Numbered from the stretch's first letter, positions 17,886 through 28,506 are shown. The stretch: DNA of 64,000 nucleotides from Candidatus Symbiopectobacterium sp. 'North America' (GCF_015762685.1 NZ_PEHF01000040.1:1-64000), one strand, 5' to 3'. Notes: generated by a model not told the origin, from the letters alone. Translations and numbers: made by a program.

Positions 17886-19481
17886 CTACAGGGTAGCCAT
17901 GCGCAGCAGTTCTTGTGTATAGGTGTTCTGAGGCGCGGAAAAAACCTGTTCACAACGCCCTTGTTCTACCACTTCGCCTCGACGCAGCACGATAACTTGA
18001 TGGCACAGCGCACGCACCACCTGTAGGTCATGGCTAATGAACAGATAAGCCAGCTGGCGTTTTTGCTGCAAGGTTTTCAATAATGTCAGAATCTGCGCCT
18101 GTACGGTTCTGTCCAGTGACGAGGTGGGTTCGTCAAGAATCAGCAGTGCGGGTTCTAGCACTAGCGCTCTGGCGATAGCAATACGCTGCCGCTGACCACC
18201 GGAGAATTCCGACGGGTAGCGGTGACGAAATTCGGGATTAAGGCCGACTTCACGCATCACCTCAATAACCCGCTGTTCTCGATCAGAGGCACTCATCTTC
18301 TGGTGCACTTCCAGCCCTTCTTCGATAATTTGCAGCGCGGTGCGCCGTGGATTCAACGACGAATTGTGGTCCTGAAACACCACCTGGATCTGGCTACGCA
18401 GTGGTAACATTTGGCGGCGATTAAATTGGTGCAGCGGTTGTTCATCAAACACAATGTTACCGCGTGAGGCGATGAGCCGTAATAATGCCAGTCCTGTCGT
18501 GCTTTTTCCTGAACCGGATTCCCCCACCAGTCCCAGGCTTTCGCCACGACGTAAGGTGAAGTTCAATCCATTGACGACGGTTTTTTCTGCCACTGTGCGC
18601 CGCAACAGCCCACGCTTGATGGGGAATGAAATCGAGAGCTTTTCTACGCGTAGCAGCGTCGGCGTATCATTCGGCAGAGGCAGCGCAGAACCGGAGGGTT
18701 CGGCATCCAGCAGCTGTCGGGTGTAGCTGTGCTGCGGTGCGGCGAAGAGGTCGCGGCAACGATTTTGTTCTACGCAGCGCCCACCCTGCATCACGGCAAC
18801 CTTGTCCGCCAGTTGCTTGACGATATTCAGGTTATGCGTGATGAACAGCAGGCTCATACCCAACTCTTGCTTAAGTTCACGCAATAAGGTGAGAATTTGT
18901 GCCTGCACAGTGACATCCAGCGCGGTAGTTGGCTCATCAGCAATCAGCAAATCTGGTTGCATCAGCAGGGCCATCGCGATCATTACCCGCTGGCGTTCAC
19001 CGCCCGACAGTTGATGAGGAAAGTCTTTCAGGCGCGTCTGTGCCTGCCGTATGCCAACGCGATCCAAACAGGTAAGCACTTCACTGCGCGCAACGTCTCG
19101 CGTCATTGCGCGGTGCAACGTCACCACTTCCATCAATTGTTTTTCAATGCTGTGCAGCGGGTTCAGTGACACCATCGGTTCCTGAAAGATCATGGCGATA
19201 CGGTTGCCGCGCAGTTCGCCTAACCGTGTTTCTGGCGCATGCAGCAGCGATTCGCCGTCAAACAGGATATCCCCTTGAGGATAGATAACCGGCGGAGATG
19301 GCAGCAGGCGCAGTACCGACAGCGCAGTGACGCTCTTGCCCGAGCCGGATTCACCCACCAGCGCCAGCGTTTCACCGCGCTCGACGTTGAAGGATACCGA
19401 ATCCACCACCTGATGCACCTGTTCACCTTGGCGAAACGCGATGCTGAGATCCTGAATCTGTAACAGTGGAGTTGGGTTCAT
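17886..19481 (-). CDS. yejF: Peptide ABC importer, fused ATPase YejF
   Basis: Double ATPase of the YejABEF oligopeptide importer (microcin C uptake and antimicrobial-peptide resistance in relatives). The start at ATG 19479-19481, one base past the yejE stop, gives about 531 residues (529 in E. coli). The longer frame to 19529 overlaps yejE and is rejected. Each half has Walker A GESGSGKS, a signature ([18 protein letters not shown]) and Walker B ([24 protein letters not shown]). One oddity is the second Q-loop: E. coli reads FQDPNSSLNP, here [10 protein letters not shown], with codon CAC at 18366-18368. The Pro is highly conserved in this loop, which contacts the permease, so coupling may be weakened. 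Last gene of the operon yejABEF. Confidence 0.93.
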   Translation of the reverse strand: MNPTPLLQIQDLSIAFRQGEQVHQVVDSVSFNVERGETLALVGESGSGKSVTALSVLRLLPSPPVIYPQGDILFDGESLLHAPETRLGELRGNRIAMIFQEPMVSLNPLHSIEKQLMEVVTLHRAMTRDVARSEVLTCLDRVGIRQAQTRLKDFPHQLSGGERQRVMIAMALLMQPDLLIADEPTTALDVTVQAQILTLLRELKQELGMSLLFITHNLNIVKQLADKVAVMQGGRCVEQNRCRDLFAAPQHSYTRQLLDAEPSGSALPLPNDTPTLLRVEKLSISFPIKRGLLRRTVAEKTVVNGLNFTLRRGESLGLVGESGSGKSTTGLALLRLIASRGNIVFDEQPLHQFNRRQMLPLRSQIQVVFQDHNSSLNPRRTALQIIEEGLEVHQKMSASDREQRVIEVMREVGLNPEFRHRYPSEFSGGQRQRIAIARALVLEPALLILDEPTSSLDRTVQAQILTLLKTLQQKRQLAYLFISHDLQVVRALCHQVIVLRRGEVVEQGRCEQVFSAPQNTYTQELLRMATL

Positions 19482-19482
19482 A

Positions 19483-20508
19483 TCAATGTGCCTTGCTGGG
19501 ATCAAAAGCGTCGCGCACCGCTTCGCCAATAAAAATCAGTAACGACAACAGGGTTGCCAACACCAAAAATACGGTAATGCCGAGCCAGGGAGCCTGAAGA
19601 TTATTCTTCCCTTCCAGCAGCAGTGCCCCCAGTGACGGCGAGCCGGCTGGAAGCCCAAAGCCCAGAAAATCGAGCGATGTCAGGGTAGTGATTGAGCTGC
19701 ACAAAATAAACGGCAGAAACGTTAACGTCGCGACCATGGCGTTAGGCAGCATACTGCGCATCATGATCACTCGATTGCTTACCCCCATGGCCTGCGCCGC
19801 GCGAATGTAGTCGAAATTACGGGTTCGCAGGAATTCGGCGCGTACCACGCTCACCAAGCTCATCCAGCCAAACAGGATAGTGATGCCCAGCAGCCACCAG
19901 AAATCAGGTTGGATAACACTGGACAGCAAGATAATCAGGAACAGGGTCGGCATGCCCGACCAGACTTCGATAAAGCGCTGCCCCCACAAATCGAGCCTGC
20001 CACCGTAGTAACCCTGCGTTGCACCGACCACAATGCCAATCAGGCTGGAGAACAGGGTCAGTGAAAGCCCAAACAACAGGGAAATGCGAAAGCCGTACAG
20101 CACTTGTGCTACCACATCTTTCCCCTGACTGTCAGTGCCGAGCCAATTCAGTCCGGAGGGCGGGGAGGGGAATGACTGGGTGGTGGCATAGTTAATGGTA
20201 TCGTAGCGATACCGGATCGGCGGCCAGATACTCCAGCCGTGTTGCGCGATACGCGTTGCCACGTAGGGATCGCGAAAATCCGTGGTGGTGGCAAACTGGC
20301 CACCGAAGGTGGTTTCAGGGTAATTCACCAGCAACGGCGTATAGAAACGGTTGTCATAGCGCACCAGCAGCGGTTTGTCATTGGCCAGCAGTTCGGCGAA
20401 CAGGCTGAGGGTAAACAACACCAGAAAGATCCACAGTGACCAGTAGCCACGGCGATTGGCGCGGAAACGGGCCCAGCGTGCCAGATTTATTGGGCTGATT
20501 CGGCTCAT
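19483..20508 (-). CDS. yejE: Peptide ABC importer permease YejE
   Basis: Inner-membrane permease, 341 residues as in E. coli, of the DppC/OppC class. It has an N-terminal helix, a periplasmic segment carrying [22 protein letters not shown], and five helices. The EAA loop that docks the ATPase reads [23 protein letters not shown], with the conserved Gly. [19 protein letters not shown] is characteristic. The start overlaps the yejB stop by four bases (ATGA-type), showing translational coupling, and one base separates its stop from yejF. Intact. Confidence 0.94.
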   Translation of the reverse strand: MSRISPINLARWARFRANRRGYWSLWIFLVLFTLSLFAELLANDKPLLVRYDNRFYTPLLVNYPETTFGGQFATTTDFRDPYVATRIAQHGWSIWPPIRYRYDTINYATTQSFPSPPSGLNWLGTDSQGKDVVAQVLYGFRISLLFGLSLTLFSSLIGIVVGATQGYYGGRLDLWGQRFIEVWSGMPTLFLIILLSSVIQPDFWWLLGITILFGWMSLVSVVRAEFLRTRNFDYIRAAQAMGVSNRVIMMRSMLPNAMVATLTFLPFILCSSITTLTSLDFLGFGLPAGSPSLGALLLEGKNNLQAPWLGITVFLVLATLLSLLIFIGEAVRDAFDPSKAH

Positions 20509-21602
20509 TGGCGTCCCTCAAAATCAATACGCGGATCGACCAGTGTATAGGTCATATCGCTGACAATATTCAGCAGCAGACCAATTAACGTGAAGATATA
20601 GAGCGTACCAAACATCACCGGGTAGTCGCGTTGCAGTGTGGCATCATAACCCAACAGACCCAGCCCGTTGAGTGAGAACATCACTTCAATCAGCAGCGAA
20701 CCGGTGAAAAACATGCTGATAAAGGTAGCCGGGAACCCGGCAATCACCAGCAGCATGGCGTTGCGGAAGACATGGCGGTACAGAATGCTGTTTTCGTCCA
20801 GCCCTTTGGCACGTGCGGTGACCACATATTGCTTGCGAATCTCGTCCATAAACGAGTTTTTGGTCAGCATGGTCAGCGTTGCAAAGCCGCCAATCACCGT
20901 TGCCAGTACGGGCAACGTGATGTGCCACAGGTAATCGGTGATTTTACTGTACCAGGGCAGGGTGTCGAAATTACTCGATACTAGCCCGCGCAGCGGGAAC
21001 CAGTCCAGATAGCTGCCGCCGGCAAACAGCACAATCAGTAAGATGGCAAACAAGAATGCCGGGATAGCATAGCCGACAATAATCAGGGTGCTGCTCCAGG
21101 TATCAAACGGTGTACCGTTCTTGACCGCCTTTTTGATGCCAAGTGGGATTGAGACCAGATAAATGATCAGCGTGCTCCATAATCCCAGTGTGATAGAAAC
21201 CGGCATACTCTGCTTGATAAGCTCCATCACCGAGGAGCTGCGAAACAGGCTATCGCCAAAATCCAGTCGGGCATAGTTCCACAGCAGCGTGAAATAGCGC
21301 TCGTGAATCGGCTTATCAAACCCGTAGCGTTTGGTGATTTCCGCAATCACCTCTGGGTCCAACCCGCGAGCGCCACGGTAGGCATTTTCCACGGTCAGTG
21401 TACCACCGCCGCTACGCGCCATCGCACCATCCATGCTGCCACCGGCACCAAACCCGCTGCCTTGACCCATTTCGATGGCGGCAATGGCCTGATCAACCGG
21501 GCCACCTGGGGCTATCTGCACAATAAAAAAGTTAATGGTAATAATGGCCCACAGCGTGGGGATCACCAGCAAAAGTCGGCGTAGTAAATAGGTTCCCACC
21601 AT
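20505..21602 (-). CDS. yejB: Peptide ABC importer permease YejB
   Basis: DppB/OppB-class permease of 365 residues (364 in E. coli). The N-terminal helix ([21 protein letters not shown]) is followed by the characteristic [10 protein letters not shown], then a hydrophilic insert and five more helices. The coupling loop is [24 protein letters not shown]. Near the C-terminus [13 protein letters not shown] carries Asn where relatives usually have Asp, a mild change. It sits six bases after yejA and overlaps yejE. The frame is complete and the protein should work with YejE as the transmembrane pore. Confidence 0.94.
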   Translation of the reverse strand: MVGTYLLRRLLLVIPTLWAIITINFFIVQIAPGGPVDQAIAAIEMGQGSGFGAGGSMDGAMARSGGGTLTVENAYRGARGLDPEVIAEITKRYGFDKPIHERYFTLLWNYARLDFGDSLFRSSSVMELIKQSMPVSITLGLWSTLIIYLVSIPLGIKKAVKNGTPFDTWSSTLIIVGYAIPAFLFAILLIVLFAGGSYLDWFPLRGLVSSNFDTLPWYSKITDYLWHITLPVLATVIGGFATLTMLTKNSFMDEIRKQYVVTARAKGLDENSILYRHVFRNAMLLVIAGFPATFISMFFTGSLLIEVMFSLNGLGLLGYDATLQRDYPVMFGTLYIFTLIGLLLNIVSDMTYTLVDPRIDFEGRQ

Positions 21603-21608
21603 GGCTCC

Positions 21609-23417
21609 TTAACGGCGTTCGGGCGGCAATGACTGCGCCCGCAGTACATCGTACCACCAGCTATCCAACCCTAACGTATAGGCCGGTCGGGTTGCTGGCA
21701 TGGCGAATTTATCCCAGTAAGCGTAGCGATCGTGATTGGAGTACCACATGGGGATTATGAATTGATTCCAGGTCACTACCCGGTCCAGCGCGCGGCCAAG
21801 GGACAGTAATTCCGCCTTATTGCCCTGATGCGCATCGATTTGCTCAATAAGCGCGTCAATGGCTGGATCGCTCACGCCCGCCGTGTTATAGGTTGAATCG
21901 AGGTATTTCGTATGCCAGCCAAATTTGAGGTTGCCATCCGGGTAAATTCTTGCCGGGTAAAGGCGGGCGAGCATATCAAAATCGCGGGCGCGCAGACGAT
22001 TGGTGAACTGCCCGCTGTCAATCAGGCGCAGCTTCATATCGATGCCCAAACGTTTGAGATTTTGCTGGAACGGCAGTACGTACTGCACGTTGGCAGCGCT
22101 GGGGAGCAATAATTCGAAGGTAAACGGTTGTCCGGTTTTGCGGTTGACCAACTTCTGGTTTTTCAATTCCCAGCCCGCGTCCTTAAGCAACTGCAAGGCT
22201 TGTTGCCAATGGGCGCGATCGTAGCCGCTGCCATCACTTTCTGGCGGTTGAAAGCTGGGGCCAAACACTTCAGGCGGTATTTTGTCCCTGAGCGGCTCCA
22301 GCCATTTCAATTCCTCTGGACTGGGAGTACCTTGCGCGTCATATTCTGTGTTTTGGAACAGGCTGTTAACGCGCTGATAGGCGTTGTAATAGAACGCCTT
22401 GTTCATCCAGTTAAAATCAAAATTAAGCCCAATGGCTTGTCGGATGCGGCGATCCTGAAACAGCGGACGCTCAATATTGAACACCAGCCAGCGGGTATCC
22501 TGTGCCGCTTGATTCGCCCGATCGCGCTTGACGATATAACCCCGAGAGAAGTTACCGCCCTGATACTGCGTTGCCCAGTGCTTGGGTGATCCTTCGACAC
22601 GCAGATCGAAAGCGCCCGCTTTAAACGCTTCCAGCGCGACACTGTCATCCAGATAGTAGTCGTAACGGATTTGGTCGAAATTATTCAAACCGCGATTCAC
22701 CGGCAGATCGGCGCCCCAATAGTCTTGTACCCGTTTGTAGGTCACATATTGGCCGGTGCGGTAGGAGGTGATGCGGTAAGGGCCACTGGCCGGTGGGGGA
22801 TAGGACAACGGATCGGCAAGACTATGATTTTTCCAGAAACTTTCAGGCATAACGGGCAATGTCAGCAGCCCCAGCAGCCGTTCTTTATCCGGCTCAGGCA
22901 TTTCCAGCCGCACGGTGCGCGGCCTGATAGCGGTCACCGTGACGCCTTTGTACACCACGCGGAACTGTGGAACCCCTTGTGTCATAAACATATTGAAGGT
23001 GAAGGCTACATCACAGGCTAAAATCGGTGAGCCATCCTGAAACGTGGCTTTTGGGTTCAGTTCCACTTCCATCCAACGAAAATCGTCAGCATGGCGCGCA
23101 TGCAGTGCAATCAGCGGGTAAAAGCTACCCGGCTCATCATCGGATGAGGTAAACAGCGTATCGTACAGGCGTTCGGTACGCTCAGCCGCCACGCCGCGTA
23201 ACGCGAAACGGTTGAAGTTATCATAAGTTCCCAAAGCGCTGAGCGTGATGCTCCCCCCTTTGGGCGCGTCAGGGTTGACGTAACCAAAATGCGTGAATCC
23301 CTCGGGATATTTAGGCTCTCCCAACAAGGCGAACGAGGTGTTCTGTTGGACGGTGTCGGCAAAGGCTCCCCAACAAAGAGAACCGAGCAAAGCCAGGGTG
23401 GCCACACGTTTTAGCAT
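21609..23417 (-). CDS. yejA: Peptide ABC importer, periplasmic binding protein YejA
   Basis: Solute-binding protein of family 5 that delivers peptides to YejBE. Start at ATG 23415-23417 gives about 602 residues (604 in E. coli) and places a signal peptide at the N-terminus (MLKRVATLALLGSLCWGAFA). The longer frame to 23459 adds 14 residues before it and is rejected. Conserved parts: LGEPKYPEGFTHFGYVNP, APKGGSITLSALGTYDNFNRFALRG, TSSDDEPGSFYPLIA, ASGPYRITSY, YDYYLDDSVALEAFKAGAFDLR and LGLDSWWYDV. First gene of the yejABEF operon; about 340 bases upstream contain the mepS terminator and presumably its promoter. Intact. Confidence 0.94.
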   Translation of the reverse strand: MLKRVATLALLGSLCWGAFADTVQQNTSFALLGEPKYPEGFTHFGYVNPDAPKGGSITLSALGTYDNFNRFALRGVAAERTERLYDTLFTSSDDEPGSFYPLIALHARHADDFRWMEVELNPKATFQDGSPILACDVAFTFNMFMTQGVPQFRVVYKGVTVTAIRPRTVRLEMPEPDKERLLGLLTLPVMPESFWKNHSLADPLSYPPPASGPYRITSYRTGQYVTYKRVQDYWGADLPVNRGLNNFDQIRYDYYLDDSVALEAFKAGAFDLRVEGSPKHWATQYQGGNFSRGYIVKRDRANQAAQDTRWLVFNIERPLFQDRRIRQAIGLNFDFNWMNKAFYYNAYQRVNSLFQNTEYDAQGTPSPEELKWLEPLRDKIPPEVFGPSFQPPESDGSGYDRAHWQQALQLLKDAGWELKNQKLVNRKTGQPFTFELLLPSAANVQYVLPFQQNLKRLGIDMKLRLIDSGQFTNRLRARDFDMLARLYPARIYPDGNLKFGWHTKYLDSTYNTAGVSDPAIDALIEQIDAHQGNKAELLSLGRALDRVVTWNQFIIPMWYSNHDRYAYWDKFAMPATRPAYTLGLDSWWYDVLRAQSLPPERR

Positions 23418-23761
23418 TGCGCTGTGTTTCTCCTGCAAAGCCGTGCAATTATCTTGCATCAGACCAAAGTTGCGGTGATTTTCATTTGCATCATTTGAAT
23501 ATAGGTCAAACCGATGTCGCCGCCTATGGGTAATAGGTCAGTCTGTCCCTTTTTACCATGAAAATTACGCGTAACCTACTTTATATCAGAGAGTTGAACA
23601 ACTTTTCATCAAGCGTGACGTTCAGCCTGGAGGTTGGAGGTTGGAGTATGTCGCATCATGACAAAAAAAACGCCGCTGGTTAAGCGGCGCTCTATTTTCG
23701 TTTCGTTTTGCACATGAAGGGAAATGTGACTAACTGGTCATATTATTAACTGATATTGTCC
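23418..23761. other. Intergenic region between yejA and mepS
   Basis: Contains the yejA promoter region and the mepS terminator at 23663-23691. A short sequence GGAGGTT is repeated in tandem near 23632-23645. No other signal is recognised. Confidence 0.4.
23663..23691 (-). terminator. Rho-independent terminator of mepS
   Basis: On the minus strand GCGCCGCTTAACCAGCGGCG followed by eight T. The stem CGCCGCT/AGCGGCG is perfect and GC-rich, about 70 bases past the mepS stop. Confidence 0.85.
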
Positions 23762-24337
23762 TTAGCTGGTGGCGCCTTTGCTGAAAATGCGGCGACCTTC
23801 CTGATAACGTTTATTCCAATAGGCATCGTCCATGCTGGAAATCATCACACCCGCACGGGTGGAGGCATGAACAAACTGGTTATTACCAATGTAGATGCCA
23901 ACGTTACGACCGGTGGAACCAGCGCGGAACAGCACCAAATTGCCGGGGCGAAGTTTGCCGCGCTGCACCTGAATGCCCGATTCCTGCTGTTCATAGGTTG
24001 AACACGGTAGTTTCATGCCAAATTGTTCACGGAAGGTACGTTGAACAAAGGCAGAACAATCAATACCTTTGCGGATGTCACCGCCTAAACGATAACGTAC
24101 ACCTTTCCAACTGGCATATTGATCCATCAGTTTGGATTTGATGTCCAGGTTACGCACCATGGCTTCAAATTCGTCCTGAGAGGCCTGCAATAAAAGACTA
24201 TCTTTATCATTTATTGCAGAACGATCAATTTGTGCTTGATGAGATCCTGTATTTGTACAGGCAGATAGCGCAAGTGCCATCTCCAACGCGGGAATTGCCC
24301 GCCAGATATATCTCAGGCTCGGTTGAGATTTGACCAT
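23762..24337 (-). CDS. mepS: Murein DD-endopeptidase MepS (Spr), catalytic His replaced by Asn
   Basis: Outer-membrane lipoprotein of the NlpC/P60 family that cuts peptide cross-links in murein so the wall can expand; substrate of the NlpI-Prc protease in E. coli. The 191-residue frame is complete, with lipobox LSAC (Cys27) and the diagnostic VRYRLGG and QRTFREQFG. The catalytic triad of the E. coli mature enzyme is Cys68, His119, His131, equal to 94, 145 and 157 of the precursor. Here Cys94 (GIDCSAF) and His157 (FVHAS) remain, but residue 145 is Asn: the motif RHVGIYIGN reads RNVGIYIGN, codon AAC at 23903-23905. Nearby, the conserved GDLVLF is GNLVLF and LPRSTYEQQ is LPCSTYEQQ. Endopeptidase activity is probably lost, which would leave wall growth to paralogues elsewhere in the genome. 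Confidence 0.93.
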   Translation of the reverse strand: MVKSQPSLRYIWRAIPALEMALALSACTNTGSHQAQIDRSAINDKDSLLLQASQDEFEAMVRNLDIKSKLMDQYASWKGVRYRLGGDIRKGIDCSAFVQRTFREQFGMKLPCSTYEQQESGIQVQRGKLRPGNLVLFRAGSTGRNVGIYIGNNQFVHASTRAGVMISSMDDAYWNKRYQEGRRIFSKGATS

Positions 24338-24754
24338 TATCGTTATGTTCCCTTGATTTCCTTAACGACCACCATCGTCATGTATGCAACTACGCCATAT
24401 ATAAACGCCGAAACGAAAGTCAGACTAAAACAGAGTTTTACCTGGACCAACCACTTGAGGATGAAACTGTGTGGAATCGCACATAATTTCTTCCATTCCG
24501 AGGATAACCGCGTTCGGTAAAACTCAAACTTTACCGAGACTACCTGAACGCTCCGGCGATTGCGAGCCTTTTTATGGAAATTCTTTATAAGAATTAATGA
24601 TGTAATAAATCGTAAATTTACCGATAAGATTTATCCTAAAAAATGCGGTAACCATAACGCAAACAGATGACATCCAGATGGCAGCCCGGCATCCAGGCGC
24701 TTGAGGCCAGAATGCCGGTGTAGTTGGGGGGCAGTGCGTTAAAGAGGGGGGCTT
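24338..24754. other. Intergenic region between mepS and lpxT
   Basis: 417 bases. The part next to mepS presumably has its promoter. A seven-base inverted repeat CCGGCAT/ATGCCGG (24686-24692, 24712-24718) lies 36 bases past the lpxT stop and may act in ending its transcript, although no T tract follows. Nothing else recognised. Confidence 0.35.
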
Positions 24755-25456
24755 TTAGCGACGGTAACGCGCTGGTAATGAACGATGCAAAAAATTAATC
24801 ATTGCGTCGCTGGCCGGCGAGATCAGCCACCAGCTTAGTGCCACCAAAACCACAGACAGGGAACCCACCGCAATGTCGGTAAACCAGTGGGCACCAATCA
24901 TGACACGCGGTGTGGCAAAAACAACCACGATGACCAATGAGATCAAAAATGAACGGCGCGAAAAATAGCGCAGCATAAAAGCGGTGTAAATCATCAGCAT
25001 CATGCCATGGTCGCCAGGGAAGCTGTCGCGGGAGGCATCTTTAGTCGGCCAGCCGGTCAGTTCGCCAACCCGATTGATATCAGTAAAGTAATAGGTTGGG
25101 CTGGCGTGCTGTACTGGCAGTAAGTGGCCCAACTGATTCAGCACCACGGCGGTAATCAGCATGACCACGCCCACAATCAGTAAACGCTGGCGTTCAGTGC
25201 TATCTCCGCGCCGATAATGGTAAAGATAAAGCAGCCCCATCGCCAGCAGCGCACAGGCATCGAAAGCGCGGTTGTTGGTGATGGCGACCGTATACAGCAG
25301 CAACGGACTGGTTGCCAGATGCTGGTTAAAGTAGAAGAAGATGGCGCTTTCGAGGGTAAACCAGAATCCGTGATTAGCAGGAAGATACCAGGAAAAGAAC
25401 AGCGCCACACCTGCTGCATTGAGCAGTAGAATGGCGAAAAGCTGACGTTGTGGCAT
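24755..25456 (-). CDS. lpxT: Lipid A 1-diphosphate synthase LpxT (YeiU)
   Basis: Inner-membrane PAP2-family phosphotransferase that moves a phosphate from undecaprenyl pyrophosphate to lipid A, adding negative charge and recycling the lipid carrier. 233 residues with six predicted helices. The active-site motifs are intact: KDASRDSFPGDHGMM, corresponding to the second PAP2 signature, and RVMIGAHWFTDIAVGS, the third, with the catalytic His and Asp. FTDINRVGELTGWPTKDA is typical of LpxT rather than general PAP2 proteins. It lies between mepS and yeiR as in E. coli. Start at ATG 25456. Confidence 0.92.
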   Translation of the reverse strand: MPQRQLFAILLLNAAGVALFFSWYLPANHGFWFTLESAIFFYFNQHLATSPLLLYTVAITNNRAFDACALLAMGLLYLYHYRRGDSTERQRLLIVGVVMLITAVVLNQLGHLLPVQHASPTYYFTDINRVGELTGWPTKDASRDSFPGDHGMMLMIYTAFMLRYFSRRSFLISLVIVVVFATPRVMIGAHWFTDIAVGSLSVVLVALSWWLISPASDAMINFLHRSLPARYRR

Positions 25457-25498
25457 GCAATAAACTAAAAATATTAAGAAAAAAATTTAATCCTATTC

Positions 25499-26480
25499 CT
25501 ATAAACTTAAATGAAAAATCAACAGCTGGCTTTGGAACAGATTCCACGGTGCCGATGCGGTGTGAATTAACTCAATCCGGCTGTCTAGGCGGGGGAAGCA
25601 GTTTGGTTTCAATATGCAGGTCCAATCCCTGCCGATTGATAATCAATGTCCCTTCGGGAATGCGCATCACACCTTTAATGCGGTCGACCGGCGTCAACCG
25701 AACCCAATCCAACAGTGCGGCCGTGGAAAACTGCGTTTCTGGGGAGAAAATCCAGCCACAGGCAAAGTAACCTTGCCCTTCATTGAGTGCGCGACGCCAG
25801 GCTTCGCCGCCGGGCAGGCGCAATGCGGCCAATCCGCGTTCTGAAGCATGGGAATGATGATGCGCACCATCAGGAAGTTCGCGCGTATTGCGGCGTGGCT
25901 CATCAAGCAGTGACACATCGATTTCACCCTGTGCGGCGCTCACGATAGAGCGATCGCCAGCTTCGGCCTGCTGCCAACGCTGTAGCGCGGCGATGTCGTC
26001 TGCGCTGTAGGTATCCTGCTTGTTGGCAACGATAATGTCCGCCGCGGCTAACTGATCGCGGAAGTTTTCGTTTTCACTATAACGTGCGTCCTGTAACTGC
26101 CGCGCATCCAACAGGCAAAGAGAGGCCTGCAAACTGAGCCAGGGTTGATAACTTTCAGCAGTGAGCAGCGAAAGAATCTGCTTTGGGTGTCCCAAGCCGG
26201 TCGGTTCGATCAGTAAGCGGTGCGGTTTCTTTTGTTGCAACAGCATATTCAGGCCAATCTGCATCGGCAGACCGTTCACGCAGCACATACAACCGCCGGG
26301 GATCTCTTTCAATACCGCGCCGCTGTCAGACAACAGCGCACCGTCGATGCCAATTTCACCAAATTCATTGACCAGTACCGTCCACACTTCATCTTCGGGT
26401 TTTTGTGTCAGCAGGTGGCGAATGGTAGTGGTTTTGCCGCTGCCAAGAAAGCCAGTGATCAGGTTTACTTTGGTCAACAC
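25499..26480 (-). pseudogene. yeiR: Zinc-binding GTPase YeiR (COG0523), frameshifted in its tail
   Basis: G3E-family GTPase linked to zinc homeostasis. GTP-binding motif GFLGSGKTT, metal-binding GCMCC (the CxCC motif), and the base-recognition NKQD are present. The most likely start is GTG 26480 behind GGAG, just before LTKVNLITGFLG. After INRQGLDLHIETKLLP the frame hits a stop at 25572-25574, while the next frame reads DSRIELIHTASAPWNLFQSQLL, matching the usual C-terminus, and stops at 25499-25501. The switch lies at a run of five G (25591-25595, forward strand); four would restore the protein. Only the last 25-odd residues are lost. The GTPase core and the CobW C-terminal domain (GEAWRRALNEGQGYFACGWIF) are complete, so partial function is possible. 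Confidence 0.85.
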
Positions 26481-26551
26481 ATCAGACTCCGGAAATACGT
26501 GTGAACGGGGAGGCAAGAGGCGCGCCAGCCAATGACCGGCGCGAGAGAGAC

Positions 26552-27124
26552 TTAGTCGGCGCGGCCCATATAGCGACGCTCGGCGCTATGAATACGAATG
26601 TTTTCACCTGCGCTCAGGTATTCTGGCACCTGAATCACCAGACCGGTGCTCATGGTCGCCGGTTTGTTGCGGGCGCTGGCTGAAGCCCCTTTGATGCCTG
26701 GTGCGGTCTCTACAATTTCCAAATCTACCGTTTGCGGCAGTTCCAGCGCCAGGATTTGTCCATCCCAGGTCAGTACCTGAATGCCCGGCATCCCGCCTTC
26801 CGGTATAAACAGCAGTTCATTTTCAATTTGCTCTTTTTTGAAGATATACGACGTGTAATCTTCATCATCCATAAAGACGTACTCATCACCGTCCACATAG
26901 GAAAAAGTGACAAAACGGCGCGTCAGCGTGATGGTATCGAGAATGTCGTCACCCTTGAAACGTTCTTCAACCTTCAGGCCGGTACGTACATCGGAGAAGC
27001 GCATTTTGTACAACGTGCTGGCACCGCGAGCTCTGGGGCTTTGGATGTCGACATCCTTTACCAACAGCAGCTTGCTACCGTAATTGATCACCATGCCACG
27101 TTTGATTTCGTTCGCTCTTGCCAT
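26552..27124 (-). CDS. yeiP: Elongation factor P-like protein YeiP (EfpL)
   Basis: Paralogue of elongation factor P that relieves ribosome stalling at certain sequences. 190 residues: an N-terminal KOW-like domain ([36 protein letters not shown]), a middle OB domain with [25 protein letters not shown], and a C-terminal OB domain ending RYMGRAD. The loop SPRARGAS holds Arg at the position where EF-P carries its modified Lys, as in enteric YeiP. It follows the leftward order of yeiR. Intact. Confidence 0.94.
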   Translation of the reverse strand: MARANEIKRGMVINYGSKLLLVKDVDIQSPRARGASTLYKMRFSDVRTGLKVEERFKGDDILDTITLTRRFVTFSYVDGDEYVFMDDEDYTSYIFKKEQIENELLFIPEGGMPGIQVLTWDGQILALELPQTVDLEIVETAPGIKGASASARNKPATMSTGLVIQVPEYLSAGENIRIHSAERRYMGRAD

Positions 27125-27255
27125 GAAAAAAACCTGTTATAAAGAAAAAGACATTTTTGTGGCGACACGTTACTCGCGCCGCTGAATTCAGGCAAGCGGC
27201 ATTTTATCATCCGCCCGCGCATTCATCGCTGTCGTTCTATTTTATAGCAGGGCGG

Positions 27256-28506
27256 TCAGGCGTACACCGGCAGAGCGCCCAATAGCGTAAGCAGGTGCGC
27301 CACGATGTTAATGACACCAAACGCCAGAACGATAACCACCAGCCACATTCCACCCGGCGCGCGATAGGTCGTGCTACCAGGAGCAAAGCGCTTGCGGGCG
27401 GCCACCACCATACAGGCGGGAATGATCACTGCCCACAGCGTCGCCGCCAGTCCTGCCAAACCGATGGCATGCAGAAAACCATCCGGATACAGCAAGGCGG
27501 CAAGCGTTGGCGGAATAAAGGTAATGCTGGCTGCCTGTGTACGGCCTCGTGGTGTATCTGCCAGTGAAAAAGAGTCGTGAATATAATCAAACAGTCCCAA
27601 AGATACGCTGAGGAACGAACTGGCCAGTGCTATATAAGAAAAAGCGTTCAGCAAGGGGATCAGATAAGCACTTTGCGCAGCGTTGCCCATGTGCTGAAGC
27701 AAATTGCCGATGTTGCCGCTGTCGGCGACCACGGCTTTAAATCCTTCACGTGGAATGTTGCCCTGAATCACATACTGCCACAGCAAATAGATCGCCAGCG
27801 AAAGTAAGGTGCCGTAGAGCAGGCTGCGCGCCACCGTGCGCCCCTCTTTGTGATAATACTTCACCAAACCGGGTACATTGCCATGGTAGCCAAAAGAGGC
27901 CAACAGGTAGGGTAGCGCTGCCAGTGCATAGGGAAAGTAGGGCGCATCCGCGGGCGCGCTCATCAGCAGACGAGGATGGTTGACCTGAGTGAGCAGATCG
28001 TTCACTGATAGCACAAAAGTAATCACCATACCGCCAATCAGAAGCGTACTTAGCCGATCCACGGCGCGCGTGGAGAGCCAGACAATAAAGGCGACCAGTA
28101 GAGAGAATATTAACCCTGATGTAGCGTGCCCTATGGGAAAAACGTCTGCCAGCGTGTGCGTGATGATTGAACCACCCGCTGAGATATAGGCATAGGTCAG
28201 AATATAAAGTACAAAGGCCACGGACAGACCGTTCAGGGTATTCCAGTGTTTCCCGAGCAGATCTTTCACCATGGTATGGAAGCTGGCACCGGCGGGGTAG
28301 TGCAGGTTGGTTTCCAGGATCATCAGTCCGGAGGCAAACATGCAAAACCAAGTGGCAACCAGCAACAGCACGGAGCCACTAAACCAGACACCGGCGGTAA
28401 CAATAGGAATGGAAAACATGCCTGCACCTACGGCAGTGCCAGCAATGATCATGGCTCCGCCAAAGGCAGAGCGCGAACGAGAAAGCGGGAAAACGTCGGC
28501 TGACAT
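27256..28506 (-). CDS. mtr: Aromatic amino acid permease, Mtr/TyrP family
   Basis: HAAAP-family inner-membrane symporter with eleven helices, 416 residues (414 for E. coli Mtr). Family blocks: GTAVGAGMFSIPIVTAGVWF at helix 1, SGLMILETNLHYPAGASF, LTYAYISAGGSI, LASFGYHGNVPGLVKYY and SFLSVSLGLFDYIHDSF. The run FGYHGNVP favours Mtr, the tryptophan-specific permease, over TyrP, but substrate cannot be certain from sequence. The start at ATG 28506 carries the usual short hydrophilic head (MSADVFPLSRSRSAFGG). Single gene, no attenuator or TrpR/TyrR operator recognised upstream. Intact. Confidence 0.85.
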   Translation of the reverse strand: MSADVFPLSRSRSAFGGAMIIAGTAVGAGMFSIPIVTAGVWFSGSVLLLVATWFCMFASGLMILETNLHYPAGASFHTMVKDLLGKHWNTLNGLSVAFVLYILTYAYISAGGSIITHTLADVFPIGHATSGLIFSLLVAFIVWLSTRAVDRLSTLLIGGMVITFVLSVNDLLTQVNHPRLLMSAPADAPYFPYALAALPYLLASFGYHGNVPGLVKYYHKEGRTVARSLLYGTLLSLAIYLLWQYVIQGNIPREGFKAVVADSGNIGNLLQHMGNAAQSAYLIPLLNAFSYIALASSFLSVSLGLFDYIHDSFSLADTPRGRTQAASITFIPPTLAALLYPDGFLHAIGLAGLAATLWAVIIPACMVVAARKRFAPGSTTYRAPGGMWLVVIVLAFGVINIVAHLLTLLGALPVYA

